60,445 nt of DNA from JAUNSR01 sp036655755 (GCA_036655755.1 JAVVPN010000007.1:1-60445), one strand, 5' to 3'. Positions 17,399-26,551 are shown, counted from the first letter of the stretch. Numbers and translations: made by a program. The notes: generated by a model from the sequence alone, not told the origin.

Positions 17399-18316
17399 TT
17401 AATTTACTCGAAAACGATCTATACCACTTTTCAGATAATTCGCACTTTGATGTGCAGCGGCAATTCCGGCATTAACATTTGCCTCTTTTGTCTGAGCTCC
17501 CATTTTTTTAGGAGTAAAGAATACCCTGTCTGCAAATGACTCTGACAAAACAGATGCATTACCAGGCATAATATCCGATATATAAACAAAATCAGGACGC
17601 TCTTTCATTAATTTTTCAATGTCGGGCTCATTGATAATTTCTTTTCTTGCCGTATTAATTAAGGTCGCGCCTTTTGGCATCAATGATAACAAGTTATAAT
17701 TAATTGAATGAACCGTTTCAGGTGTAGCAGGGATATGTAGCGAAACATACTGGCTTCGCTTATAAAGATCTTCGATCGTATTTACCGGCTCTACACCTTC
17801 TGCTGCAATCTGTTCGGCAGAAAGAAACGGATCATAAGCCAATACATGCATTCCGAATCCTTTTGCAATCCGCGCCACATTACGGCTTACATTGCCATAA
17901 GCATGCAACCCGAGCGTCTTCCCCTGCAATTCGGTCCCTACAGATCCATCATAATGATTGCGGGCCATCAATACCAACATTCCGAAAACGAGTTCGGCAA
18001 CTGCGTTCGCATTCTGGCCGGGAGTATTCATTACCACAACATTTTTATGCGTTGCGGCTTTCAGATCGATATTATCATAGCCGGCTCCGGCTCGTACCAC
18101 CAACTTCAAGTCAGGAGCAGCCTCGATCACCTCTTCATCTACAATATCACTCCGGACAATAATGGCATCCACATCTTTAACAGCTGCCAATAAATCCTTT
18201 TTATCTTGATATTTCTCAAGAAGAGCCACTTCGAAGCCAGCTTCTTCCAACACATTTCGCATTTGAGCAATTGCTGCCGCTGCAAAAGGTTTTTCAGTTG
18301 CGATTAATACTTTCAT
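17399..18316 (-). CDS. serA: D-3-phosphoglycerate dehydrogenase (short form)
   Basis: A 305-aa member of the D-2-hydroxyacid dehydrogenase family lacking a C-terminal ACT domain. It oxidises 3-phosphoglycerate to 3-phosphohydroxypyruvate, the first step of serine synthesis. Seen are VVRAGAGYDNID, the nucleotide-binding segment GLHAYGNVSRNVARIAKGFG and YDPF, and the C-terminal FFTPKKMGAQTKEAN. The glycine pattern of the Rossmann loop is AxGxxS instead of GxGxxG. Assignment as serA rather than another dehydrogenase rests on its position 12 bp after serC. No feedback-binding domain is present. Confidence 0.93.
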   Translation of the reverse strand: MKVLIATEKPFAAAAIAQMRNVLEEAGFEVALLEKYQDKKDLLAAVKDVDAIIVRSDIVDEEVIEAAPDLKLVVRAGAGYDNIDLKAATHKNVVVMNTPGQNANAVAELVFGMLVLMARNHYDGSVGTELQGKTLGLHAYGNVSRNVARIAKGFGMHVLAYDPFLSAEQIAAEGVEPVNTIEDLYKRSQYVSLHIPATPETVHSINYNLLSLMPKGATLINTARKEIINEPDIEKLMKERPDFVYISDIMPGNASVLSESFADRVFFTPKKMGAQTKEANVNAGIAAAHQSANYLKSGIDRFRVN

Positions 18317-18328
18317 AGGATTGACAGA

Positions 18329-19396
18329 TTAATGTTGTTTTTCAAATTCACGCATCGCATCTACCAACACCTGCACACTTTCAATAGGCATGGCATTGTA
18401 TATAGAAGCTCTGAACCCTCCTACCGAACGATGTCCCTTTAGTCCGACAATTCCTTTTGTAGAGGCGAAATCAAGAAAATCTTTTTCAATATCCTTATAT
18501 TCGGGCGCCATTACAAAACATACGTTCATACGCGAACGATCCTCTTTATTGGCTGTACCCTCAAATAACTTATTCCGATCAATTTCATCATAAAGCAAAT
18601 TAGCCTTCGCTACATTCAACTTTTCAATTTCTTTAAGACCGCCCAGCTCTTTATACCATTTCAATGTTTGCAATGTCGAATAGATTGGCAAAACAGGGGG
18701 TGTGTTGAACATTGATTCTTTTTCAATATGTGTACGATAATCAAGCATCGTTGGAATCGGACGGCTCACACGGCCCAATGCATCTTTACGTACCACCACG
18801 ATCGTCACCCCAGCCGGGCCTAAATTCTTCTGCGCTCCTGCATAGATCAAGTCGAATTTAGAAATATCTACCGGATGAGACATAAAATCGGACGACATAT
18901 CACAAACCAAAGGAACTTTTACATCCGGAGTTTCGAGCACTTCCGTTCCATAAATGGTATTGTTTGAAGTATAATGAAAATATTCACAATCTTCAGGGAT
19001 TGTGTATCCTTTAGGTATATAAGAAAAATTTTTGTCTGCAGACGAACCAACCACTACCACTTCACCAAACATTTTTGCTTCTTTAATAGCATTCTTCGCC
19101 CATGTGCCGGTTTCTGTATAAGCAGCTTTCTTTTCAAGCAAATTAAATGGAACCTGACAGAACTGCATACTCGCTCCTCCTCCAAGAAATAACACTTCAT
19201 ATCCTTCCGGAATCTCAAGTAATTCTTTAATTAAAGCCCGTGCCTCTTCAATCACCGCGACAAACTCCTTACTCCGATGCGATACCTCAAGTAGCGATAA
19301 TCCGGTTCCGGCGAAGTCCTTAACAGCTGCAGCTGTATTTTCGATTGTGAAAGGACTAAGAATAGATGGCCCTGCATAAAAATTGTGTTTCTTCAT
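18329..19396 (-). CDS. serC: Phosphoserine aminotransferase
   Basis: A 355-aa class V PLP aminotransferase of SerC length. It converts 3-phosphohydroxypyruvate and glutamate to phosphoserine and 2-oxoglutarate. Motifs include the N-terminal MKKHNFYAGPSILSP, LFLGGGASMQF, and the PLP lysine in YAGAQKNLGPAGV with DMSSDFMS before it. The C-terminal GLKGHRSVGGFRASIYNAMP is diagnostic for SerC. It forms an operon with serA (12-bp spacer). The 198-bp region upstream toward rarA shows no clear TAnnTTTG box. Confidence 0.97.
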   Translation of the reverse strand: MKKHNFYAGPSILSPFTIENTAAAVKDFAGTGLSLLEVSHRSKEFVAVIEEARALIKELLEIPEGYEVLFLGGGASMQFCQVPFNLLEKKAAYTETGTWAKNAIKEAKMFGEVVVVGSSADKNFSYIPKGYTIPEDCEYFHYTSNNTIYGTEVLETPDVKVPLVCDMSSDFMSHPVDISKFDLIYAGAQKNLGPAGVTIVVVRKDALGRVSRPIPTMLDYRTHIEKESMFNTPPVLPIYSTLQTLKWYKELGGLKEIEKLNVAKANLLYDEIDRNKLFEGTANKEDRSRMNVCFVMAPEYKDIEKDFLDFASTKGIVGLKGHRSVGGFRASIYNAMPIESVQVLVDAMREFEKQH

Positions 19397-19594
19397 ACTC
19401 CATGAATTTTAAATATGTAAAGGAAATACGGAGGTCAAAAAAGAGGACACTTTTCTTTTTCAACCAGCTGATTTCAAAAATAAACAAATATTCGTAAACA
19501 TCTCATAATTGGACAAGAAAAGTATCATTTTACCTGTATTTAGCATTTTGTTAAATTTATGTGAAAGAAAAGTTGTATTTTAACTTACAATCGT

Positions 19595-20869
19595 TCAAAT
19601 CTTATACCGATCTTTCCACAGCTCCTGCATTGACGCAGCCAGTTTTGCCTCCGCCGGATTGTTTTGAGGCTTCCAAATAGATACTTTTCCAATCTGCTGG
19701 GGCAAGAAATCCTGCTTTACGAAATTACCCTCGAATTGATGGGCATACTTATAGTCTTTACCATAATTCATCTCTTTCATCAATTTGGTTGGCGCATTGC
19801 GTAAATGCAGGGGCACCGGTAGATTTCCGGTTTGATTAACCAATGCCAACGCATCATTGATAGCCTGGTAGGCCGAATTACTTTTAGGCGAAGTTGCAAG
19901 GTAAATTGTCGTTTCCGAAAGAATGATACGGCTTTCAGGCCATCCTATCTTCATCACAGCATCGAAAGTGGCATTTGCAAGCAAAATTGCATTCGGATTA
20001 GCCAATCCCACATCTTCTGCCGCCAAAATCATCAATCTGCGCGCTATAAAAGCAGGGTCTTCCCCTCCGGCAACCATTCGGGCCAGATAATAAACAGCAG
20101 CATCCGGATCACTTCCACGTATCGATTTTATGAATGCAGATACAAGATCATAGTGCATTTCCCCATCCTTATCGTAAGCCATCGGGTTTTCTTGCAACCG
20201 GTCAATCACTATCTGATCGGTTATCTCGATAATGCCTTCCCCTGCCGCACCGCTCAGCAAATCGAGGATATTCAACAGCTTTCTGGCATCTCCTCCTGCA
20301 AATCGGAATAAGGCATTCGTTTCTTTTATATCAAAGGTGCGATGTTTCAACTCTACATCCTGATGAATGGCACGGTTTAGCAACGCAAGCATATCCTCTT
20401 CTTCCAATGGGCGAAGGGTATACACCTGACAACGGGAAAGTAACGGCCGAATCACTTCGAACGATGGATTTTCGGTAGTGGCCCCGATTAAGGTAACCGT
20501 CCCGTTTTCGACCGCCCCTAAAAGCGAATCCTGCTGGGACTTGCTAAAGCGGTGAATTTCATCGATAAAAAGGATAGGACTCCGCGACTCGAACATTCGG
20601 TTGCGCTTAGCACTCTCAATTACGTCGCGCACATCTTTTACACCCGACTGAATAGCACTCAATGTATAAAACGTACGGTCAAGCGTATTTGAAATGATTT
20701 TGGCCAACGTTGTTTTACCAACTCCGGGTGGTCCCCATAAAATAAACGAAGAAATATTTCCGGAATCAATCATTTTCCGTAGGACAGCCCCCTGACCCAC
20801 CAGGTGCTTCTGCCCGATATAATCTTCCAGATTTTTTGGACGCATACGGTCCGCCAAAGGTTGCGACAT
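19595..20869 (-). CDS. rarA: Replication-associated recombination protein A (AAA+ ATPase, RarA/MgsA)
   Basis: The start was set at 20869 (MSQPLADRMRPKNLEDYIGQ). The frame extends to 20938, but that overlaps the divergent transcript and a -7 box (reverse of CAAAGATA, 20893-20900). The protein is about 424 aa. Walker A is GPPGVGKTT, Walker B LFIDEIHRF, sensor 1 GATTENPSF, and the lid/tetramerisation regions GGDARKLLNILDLLSGA and MVAGGEDPAFIARRLM are typical of RarA. It acts at stalled replication forks with SSB and clamp-loader-like activity. It stands alone. Confidence 0.95.
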   Translation of the reverse strand: MSQPLADRMRPKNLEDYIGQKHLVGQGAVLRKMIDSGNISSFILWGPPGVGKTTLAKIISNTLDRTFYTLSAIQSGVKDVRDVIESAKRNRMFESRSPILFIDEIHRFSKSQQDSLLGAVENGTVTLIGATTENPSFEVIRPLLSRCQVYTLRPLEEEDMLALLNRAIHQDVELKHRTFDIKETNALFRFAGGDARKLLNILDLLSGAAGEGIIEITDQIVIDRLQENPMAYDKDGEMHYDLVSAFIKSIRGSDPDAAVYYLARMVAGGEDPAFIARRLMILAAEDVGLANPNAILLANATFDAVMKIGWPESRIILSETTIYLATSPKSNSAYQAINDALALVNQTGNLPVPLHLRNAPTKLMKEMNYGKDYKYAHQFEGNFVKQDFLPQQIGKVSIWKPQNNPAEAKLAASMQELWKDRYKI

Positions 20870-21101
20870 ATCTTTCTGTTTTACTATCCCTGCAAAGATA
20901 CATATATTTAATTGTTCATTTTTCTTCTTGTGCCACATTTACCGTCTGCTCCCGGTAGGGGAATATTATAGCAAAAAAGAGTTAAATAACAACATTCCAT
21001 TAAACGTTTCGCCTTTTACCCGGTCTATGTATCAGAAAGCTTTAATAAAGCCGACAGGCCATCGGCTAATTATCGAACTAAAATTTAAAATTCAGTATTG
21101 T

Positions 21102-21554
21102 ATGAAACTAAAATTTATTGCTGCCGCTTTTTGTATGGTTATGGGTCTATCCCTTTCTGCTCAGACAACTCAAAATACATCTAAAGAAAAAACGCCAAAA
21201 CAATATCCGACCGAGCAAATGATCAAGGAACTCAACCTGACTCCGAAACAGGTTACAGAGATGAAAAGTTTTTACGATCAGCAACAGACAGAACGCGAAA
21301 AGTTCCGCAAAGAACAGCGCGAAATGAATAAGGATCAAAAAGAAAATGCCGCCGAACGAAAAGCTGCAATGGAAAAACGCAGAGAAGAGAACCGGACTAA
21401 AATCAAATCGATTCTAACCCCCGAACAGTATACCAAATATTTGGAGATGCGTGCCGACAAATCACAGAAAATGCATAAACGTGGTAAAGACGGACGCAAA
21501 GACGGCAATCGTCAAAAAGGATGTAACCAACAATGTCCGAACAGTACAAAATAA
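21102..21554 (+). CDS. Small secreted LTxxQ/Spy-like protein (DUF4890 type)
   Basis: The ATG at 21102 was chosen because it begins a clean signal peptide (MKLKFIAAAFCMVMGLSLSA); the open frame reaches back to 20928 without support. The mature part (about 130 aa) is highly charged and helical, with ELNLTPKQVTEMKSFYDQQ and a long Glu/Lys/Arg-rich helix. The second LTPEQYTKYLEM is typical of the LTxxQ repeat of Spy/CpxP-like periplasmic proteins and of DUF4890. The C-terminus is basic (RGKDGRKDGNRQKG). A chaperone-like or envelope-stress role is possible by family analogy only. A strong terminator follows. Confidence 0.75.
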   Translation: MKLKFIAAAFCMVMGLSLSAQTTQNTSKEKTPKQYPTEQMIKELNLTPKQVTEMKSFYDQQQTEREKFRKEQREMNKDQKENAAERKAAMEKRREENRTKIKSILTPEQYTKYLEMRADKSQKMHKRGKDGRKDGNRQKGCNQQCPNSTK

Positions 21555-21574
21555 TAACAAAGAATCATTGTGTG

Positions 21575-21610
21575 AGAAAGAGGAAATCCCCGCCGGGATT
21601 TCCTCTTTCT
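21575..21610 (+). terminator. Strong terminator after the Spy-like gene
   Basis: Perfect 16-bp arms 21575-21590 and 21595-21610 with loop CGCC, followed by TTATATT. It lies 20 bp after the stop codon. Confidence 0.92.
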
Positions 21611-21650
21611 TTATATTAAAACATTATTTTTGCAAAAAAAACATATCAAC

Positions 21651-22826
21651 ATGATGATTTCATTAACCGGACTCCCGGTTTGGCAGATCGTATTGCCGGG
21701 AATTTTATTTCTTATCTTATGTCTGCAGCTTTATTATTATCTGCGCTATTATATGCAACCTCTTTATCGGATGAATGCAGAAAAAAAACATCAGATTCAT
21801 TATAATCAGACGAAGCCGGGGGTATCTGTCATAATCTATGCAAACAACGATTCTGAACAGCTATCCGCCAATCTGCCGGCGTTTCTCGAACAGGATTACC
21901 CGGAATATGAAGTAATTGTGGTAAACGACGGTTCTTCTGATGAAACGGAAGAGGTTCTTACCGATTTTGAAAATCGTTATTCACACCTCTATCACACCTT
22001 TCTGGCAGAGGGTGCTCGTAACCTGAGTCGCCGAAAACTATCTTTAACCTTAGGCATCAAAGCAGCTCGCTATGATATTGTCTTATTATCGAATGCAAAC
22101 TGTCGTCCTGCATCTGCCGAATGGATCAGCAGCATGGGGCGTAATTTTACCGAGAAAACACAATTGGTATTGGGATATACCCGGCTTGAGAAAAAAACGG
22201 GGTTCGGCGAGCGATTTATTGCTTTCGACCTATTGCTACGGTCACTGCGAATACTCGGATATGCATTAGCCCGCAAACCTTACATAGGCGAAGGAACCAA
22301 TCTGGCCTATCGTAAGTCGCTTTTTTTCGAAAATAAAGGTTTTGCCAAATATATGCATCTGCACTTGGGCGACGACGATTTGTTTATCAACCAGGTAGCT
22401 ACCTCCAGAAATACGAAAGTAGAGATTTCGGAAAAAGCAGCGATGATAGCCAATTATCAACACAACGGCGAAGGTTGGAGTTTTTTGAAACGAAGCAATG
22501 CCTTTACGGCCAATTTTTACAAATCATGGGCGAAGCAAACCTTTGCGATAGAATCATGCACTCGTTATCTGTTTTATGCTACCGCAATCACCGGAGGATG
22601 GTTATTCCGTACACAACCGATTATATTAGGTATACTGGCTGCGATGGTAATGATAAAATGGATTTTACAATCGGTTTTCTGGTTTCAGGCAGGCAAAAAA
22701 TTAGGCACGCGTCGTTTTATATTCTGCGTGCCTTTGTTTGAGGTGTTAGATCCTCTTGTAAATATTTTCTTTAAGGTCTCTTCTTATTTCCATAGGAAAC
22801 GAAATTACACTTGGCGTATGTCTTAA
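21651..22826 (+). CDS. Membrane-bound family 2 glycosyltransferase
   Basis: The start is the ATG at 21651; the TTG at 21630 would lie inside the -7 box TATTTTTG (21625-21632). The protein is about 391 aa with one N-terminal membrane segment (IVLPGILFLILCLQLYYYL). The GT-A domain (residues 55-290) has VSVIIYANND, YEVIVVNDGSSDET and LGDDDLFINQ, which supplies acidic metal and nucleotide-sugar ligands. Two or three C-terminal membrane helices follow (LFYATAITGGWLF, ILGILAAMVMIKWIL). The enzyme should transfer a sugar from a nucleotide donor on the cytoplasmic face of the inner membrane. Donor and acceptor are unknown, and no polysaccharide cluster surrounds it. Confidence 0.88.
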   Translation: MMISLTGLPVWQIVLPGILFLILCLQLYYYLRYYMQPLYRMNAEKKHQIHYNQTKPGVSVIIYANNDSEQLSANLPAFLEQDYPEYEVIVVNDGSSDETEEVLTDFENRYSHLYHTFLAEGARNLSRRKLSLTLGIKAARYDIVLLSNANCRPASAEWISSMGRNFTEKTQLVLGYTRLEKKTGFGERFIAFDLLLRSLRILGYALARKPYIGEGTNLAYRKSLFFENKGFAKYMHLHLGDDDLFINQVATSRNTKVEISEKAAMIANYQHNGEGWSFLKRSNAFTANFYKSWAKQTFAIESCTRYLFYATAITGGWLFRTQPIILGILAAMVMIKWILQSVFWFQAGKKLGTRRFIFCVPLFEVLDPLVNIFFKVSSYFHRKRNYTWRMS

Positions 22827-22841
22827 CGATATACGCTTTTT

Positions 22842-24089
22842 TTATTCGAATCGGATCGATTTAACCGGAGTCATACGCGATATCATATATGAAGGGCCCA
22901 ATAATACAAGTATCGAAACAAGTACCGTAGCAACATTCAATAACAGGATATACACGAAATTAAGTTCTACGGGAACAGCATCCAGATAATAGGTTTCAGG
23001 ATCAAGCTTTATCCAGTGGAAATGGTGTTGAAGCAAACAAAAGCTGATACCAATCAGGTTACCCCAAATCAGCCCTTTCCCGATAAGAAAAAGCGAAACA
23101 TAAAGGAATACTTTGCGGATACGGCCGTTAGAATACCCCAATGCCTTCAGAATACCAATCATATTGGTACGTTCAAGAATGATAATAAGCAGACCCGAAA
23201 TCATAGTGAAAGCAGCTACTACCGCCATCAATATCAGGATTACCCATACATTCATATCCAAAAGATCGAGCCATGAAAAAATCTGTGGGTTAAGCTCTTT
23301 AATTGATCGCACATAATATGACGCTCCGTAATGATCTTTTTGATTAAGCAGTTTAAAATACAGATCGTCCGAAATTTCATCCAGATTATCGTAATTATTG
23401 ACCAAAATCTCAAGCCCGCTTACCTGATCAGGACTCCATTCATTGAGCCGCTGCACATGACGCAGGTCTGATATAACAAACAACTTATCGTAATCGGCAA
23501 AGTCAGTTTGATAGATTCCGGCAATACGGAATTTTCGGGCACGCACATTATTCTGTATAAAATATGTAAGGAACGAATCTCCGAGCTTCAAGTGCATTTT
23601 ATTGGCTATTGAAGCCGATATCAACACATCGTTTGACGTAACCGAATCCGCTAATTGCAACACATCCCCTTCCCGCATGTTCTTTTTAAAGAAAGACCAG
23701 TTATATTCCGGCCCCACCCCTTTCAAAACGATTGCCATGAAAGAAGAGTCGGTTTTGAGAATACCCGGCTTCGTGCCGTATCGTTCGATATAAGAGATGG
23801 CCGGATCTGCAGCAATTGCCTCAATCAAGGAATCGGTAGCCGCAATCGGATGTGTTTCGAAAGTCGTATTACTATCGAAATTCGTCACTTGAATATGCGA
23901 TCCGAATCCGATCACTTTTTCTCGAATCTCCTTTTTGAATCCAATAACGATAGCTACGGCCAGAATCATCACTGCCAAACCAATCGCAATACCGGCGATG
24001 GCAATACGAATAGCGGGAGGAGAAACTTTTTGAGCTTCCCCCTCCTTGCTAAAATGAATTCGTCGGGCAATGAATAATTCTAAATTCAT
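22842..24089 (-). CDS. ABC transporter permease, LolC/LolE (FtsX) type
   Basis: A 415-aa permease with the LolC/E layout. There is one N-terminal helix (IAIAGIAIGLAVMILAVAIVIGF), a large periplasmic MacB-PCD-like domain (residues 55-265) and three C-terminal helices (VWVILILMAVVAAFTMISGL, IRKVFLYVSLFLIGKGLI, LNFVYILLLNVATVLVSILV). The N-terminal motif NLELFIARRIHFSKEG is conserved in this family. The likely role is lipoprotein release from the inner membrane, with a LolD-type ATPase encoded elsewhere. It overlaps the aminotransferase gene by 4 bp (ATGA), so the two are translationally coupled and share one promoter. Confidence 0.9.
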   Translation of the reverse strand: MNLELFIARRIHFSKEGEAQKVSPPAIRIAIAGIAIGLAVMILAVAIVIGFKKEIREKVIGFGSHIQVTNFDSNTTFETHPIAATDSLIEAIAADPAISYIERYGTKPGILKTDSSFMAIVLKGVGPEYNWSFFKKNMREGDVLQLADSVTSNDVLISASIANKMHLKLGDSFLTYFIQNNVRARKFRIAGIYQTDFADYDKLFVISDLRHVQRLNEWSPDQVSGLEILVNNYDNLDEISDDLYFKLLNQKDHYGASYYVRSIKELNPQIFSWLDLLDMNVWVILILMAVVAAFTMISGLLIIILERTNMIGILKALGYSNGRIRKVFLYVSLFLIGKGLIWGNLIGISFCLLQHHFHWIKLDPETYYLDAVPVELNFVYILLLNVATVLVSILVLLGPSYMISRMTPVKSIRFE

Positions 24090-25285
24090 AATGTTCGTCC
24101 CGGATATGCTTCAAGCGCCTTTTCTAAAACGAAAAGGGCTTTTTGTAAATCATCTTTTTTCAATACATAAGCGATTCGTACCTCATCACGACCCAAGCCG
24201 GGAGTTGTGTAGAATCCGGATGCAGGCGCCATCATGACCGTCTGCCCTTCATATTCAAAATGTTCAAGACACCATGCGCAGAATTTTTCGGCATCATCTA
24301 CCGGTATGCGTGCTACCGTGTAGAATGCACCCATCGGTATCGGCGAATAACACCCCGGAATACGATTAAGTCCATCTACCAAAAACTTGCGCCGCTCTAC
24401 ATATTCATTATATGTATCCAGCATGTATTCGTCGGAAGCATCCAAAGAAGCTTCGGCAACCAGCTGCCCGAGCAATGGTGGACTAAGACGCGCCTGGCAA
24501 AACTTCATAACATTGGCACGCACCTCTTTATTCTTCGTCACAAGAGATCCGATACGAATACCACACTCGCTGTAACGTTTCGAAACAGAATCAATCAGGA
24601 TCACATGATCTTCAATACCCTGCAAATGGAAAGCGGATATATAAGGAGCTCCCGTATAACAAAACTCACGATATACTTCATCCGAAAACAGAAACAGATT
24701 ATACTTTTTCACCAAATCACGAATCTGATTCATCTCTTTCTGCGTATAAAGATATCCTGTCGGGTTATTTGGATTACAAATCAGAATCCCTTTTGTTCGG
24801 TCGGTTATCAACTCTTCGAATTTCTCAAAAGAAGGAAGGGCAAACCCTTCTTCGATAGAAGAGGGTATCGTTTTGATTACGGCTCCCGCAGAGATGGCAA
24901 AAGCCATATAATTGGCATAGGCAGGCTCAGGTACGATAATTTCGTCACCCGGGTCAAGACATGCCATAAAAGCAAATAGTACTGCCTCAGAACCTCCGGT
25001 TGTAATGATAATATCATCTACTGAAACGTGAATATTAAATTTGTCATAATACCCCACTAACTTTTCACGAAAACTGCGAATACCTTCACTCGGACTGTAT
25101 TCAAGAATAGAGCGATCGATGTTTTTTAATTTATCAAGCGCTATTTGTGGTGTAGGGAGATCGGGCTGACCGATATTCAAATGATAAACTTTCACGCCAC
25201 GAGCCTTCGCGTCATTAGCTAAAGGTACTAACTTACGGATGGGAGAAGCAGGCATTGCAACTCCGCGTTCGGATATTACTGGCAT
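24086..25285 (-). CDS. Class I/II pyridoxal-phosphate aminotransferase (aspartate-aminotransferase-like)
   Basis: A 399-aa fold-type I aminotransferase. Seen are the N-terminal MPASPIRKLVPLANDAKARG, the cofactor loop TTGGSEAVLFA, NPNNPTGYLYT, the PLP-binding aspartate region FSDEVYREF, and the Schiff-base lysine in DSVSKRYSECGIRIG with Arg after it. The C-terminal MMAPASGFYTTPGLGRDEVRIAYVL carries the substrate-carboxylate Arg. The substrate is not certain; aspartate or aromatic amino acids are typical. It is the first gene of a two-gene unit with the LolC/E-like permease. Confidence 0.92.
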   Translation of the reverse strand: MPVISERGVAMPASPIRKLVPLANDAKARGVKVYHLNIGQPDLPTPQIALDKLKNIDRSILEYSPSEGIRSFREKLVGYYDKFNIHVSVDDIIITTGGSEAVLFAFMACLDPGDEIIVPEPAYANYMAFAISAGAVIKTIPSSIEEGFALPSFEKFEELITDRTKGILICNPNNPTGYLYTQKEMNQIRDLVKKYNLFLFSDEVYREFCYTGAPYISAFHLQGIEDHVILIDSVSKRYSECGIRIGSLVTKNKEVRANVMKFCQARLSPPLLGQLVAEASLDASDEYMLDTYNEYVERRKFLVDGLNRIPGCYSPIPMGAFYTVARIPVDDAEKFCAWCLEHFEYEGQTVMMAPASGFYTTPGLGRDEVRIAYVLKKDDLQKALFVLEKALEAYPGRTL

Positions 25286-25331
25286 CTTTATTTATTAAAA
25301 CTTAATTATACTCTTGTTTATTAACAAGCGG

Positions 25332-25363
25332 CAAATTTACACTCTTACCACCGATCTGACAAA
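25332..25363 (-). promoter_or_regulatory. Bacteroides-type promoter of the aminotransferase-permease operon
   Basis: On the minus strand TTTG (25363-25360), 20-bp spacer, TAAATTTG (25339-25332), a full match to the TTTG/TAnnTTTG consensus. The start codon is 47 bp downstream. Confidence 0.78.
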
Positions 25364-25517
25364 CAAATAACTTTAATTGTACTTTGCATGTCTGTTCTTT
25401 TTAATTTAATGATATAAAAATGCATCACATCTATTGAGGATTTTTCCTCAAATGTTAATAATATACAATCACAATCATTTTGACTCATTATTGTAATATG
25501 TTTTATAACATAATGCC

Positions 25518-25660
25518 TATCTTTGCAGTGCAATCAGGAAATAACGAATGGCGTTATCACCTCAGATTGCAGAAGTTCTTTGAATTATTGTAAGGTCAGA
25601 TAAGTCTTTTAGGCGAAATATAATTTCACCAGCTATTCACTATCACACACAAAAAAATTA
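25518..25660 (+). promoter_or_regulatory. -7 box and structured 5' leader of the 95-aa orphan gene
   Basis: TATCTTTG at 25518-25525 matches the -7 consensus. The predicted transcript begins with a nested hairpin, 25526-25571: TGCAATC/GATTGCA, AGG/CCT and ATAACG/CGTTAT around a short loop. A second imperfect stem GGCGAAAT/ATTTCACC follows at about 25613-25631. The leader is about 130 nt, long for an 95-aa gene, which suggests RNA-level control. The rest of the 25286-25665 spacer holds only the divergent aminotransferase promoter. Confidence 0.55.
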
Positions 25661-25665
25661 CACCT

Positions 25666-25953
25666 ATGAATACAACAAAAGATTTATTACTAAACAAATT
25701 AACAGCGACTGGTTTTATGTACTATCCTGAAATGAAACGCCTGATGTTCAAAAAAGAGATCAGCCAACATTCGGAAGTAATCGTTGTAGAACTTGATAAA
25801 GATAAAGAATGCCGCGTATATTTCAGCATTCAAAATGAAGGTTCTAAAGAGTATACCAATGATCGTAAATTCTGCTACAACGCAGAGCAAATTCTAAACT
25901 ATGTTGAAAATCTTCTTGTAGAAGGATCAACAGAATGTAAAATCGCCGCATAA
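25666..25953 (+). CDS. Small conserved-looking protein of unknown function
   Basis: A 95-aa soluble protein with no signal peptide. It has alternating hydrophobic strands (HSEVIVVELDKDKECRVYFS) followed by a helix (NAEQILNYVENLLVEG) and ends CKIAA. I do not recognise a family. The gene looks real: it has a -7 box, a structured leader, an ATG after an A-rich stretch (ACACCTATG), codon use like its neighbours and a dedicated terminator. It is monocistronic. The beta-beta-alpha pattern would allow a small regulatory or adaptor protein, but this is a guess. Confidence 0.72.
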   Translation: MNTTKDLLLNKLTATGFMYYPEMKRLMFKKEISQHSEVIVVELDKDKECRVYFSIQNEGSKEYTNDRKFCYNAEQILNYVENLLVEGSTECKIAA

Positions 25954-26010
25954 TAAGACTGCACATATTTATCTGAGCCTTGCAAAAATAATTCACGTGA
26001 ACTTCCGCTG

Positions 26011-26044
26011 CCTGTCGATCCTATGGATTAACAGGTTTTTTTTT
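26011..26044 (+). terminator. Terminator of the 95-aa gene
   Basis: CCTGT..ATCC-TAT-GGAT..ACAGG stem followed by nine T residues. Confidence 0.92.
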
Positions 26045-26172
26045 GCCCTTATCTCTCCTATTATACCCCTCCTTACCTCTAAAACCCTAGGTGTATATTC
26101 TTCCTCTCTTAAAACAAAATTAATTTTCTCTGACAGATTCGAATCTATCGGCGCCCCTCTCTTTCAATGATA

Positions 26173-26316
26173 GTTCGTGAACAACCGATGGGTCGTCCGC
26201 GAGCAACCGGAACATCGTCCGCGAGCAACCCAAAAATCATTCACGGAGCAACAATCAGGTTGCTCGCGAAGGACACTTCGGTCGCTCACGAGCGGCATTC
26301 GGGTTGCTCGCGAGCT
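26173..26316. repeat. GC-rich cluster of short direct and inverted repeats (core CGCGAGCAAC)
   Basis: Seven related units. Four lie in one orientation (26173 GTGAACAACC, 26192 TCCGCGAGCAACC, 26215 TCCGCGAGCAACC, 26239 TCACGGAGCAAC). Three are inverted (26259 GTTGCTCGCGA, 26280 GTCGCTCACGAGC, 26301 GTTGCTCGCGAGC). GTCCGCGAGCAACC can pair with GGTTGCTCGCGAAGGAC. Spacers are only a few bases, so this is not a CRISPR array. It stands out as GC-rich inside a 535-bp AT-rich spacer upstream of focA. Nothing else is seen between 26045 and 26519. Confidence 0.7.
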
Positions 26317-26519
26317 ATTATCGATAGAGTAGTAAGCCGAGAGGTTCGATTGTGTGGGTGAAAAGAGGATTTCCTAACAATTTTCCAAAGAATCAGTCGC
26401 GTAATCATTCCCTGCAACTATCCTCCAATATATACCATTGCTTTTCAATCTCTTATTTTAGTTTTTACCCAAACGGTGTGTTATATATACTTATTACAAA
26501 CAGTTTTTTCTTACTTGCA

Positions 26520-26551
26520 TTTGAATGTTATGGGTAAGAATAGTACCTTTG
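26520..26551 (+). promoter_or_regulatory. Bacteroides-type promoter of focA
   Basis: TTTG (26520-26523), 20-bp spacer, TACCTTTG (26544-26551), a full match to the consensus. The ATG is 29 bp downstream. Confidence 0.82.

Noticed and set aside
20928..21101. N-terminal extension of the Spy-like protein
   Set aside because: The extension lacks a signal and overlaps the rarA upstream region; the ATG at 21102 begins a perfect signal peptide.
26173..26316. CRISPR array
   Set aside because: Units are 10-22 bp with tiny irregular spacers and occur in both orientations; no cas genes are nearby.
26167..26361. Short ORF over the GC-rich repeat cluster
   Set aside because: It is made of the repeat units, lacks a recognisable family and promoter, and is best explained by the low stop-codon density of the GC-rich stretch.
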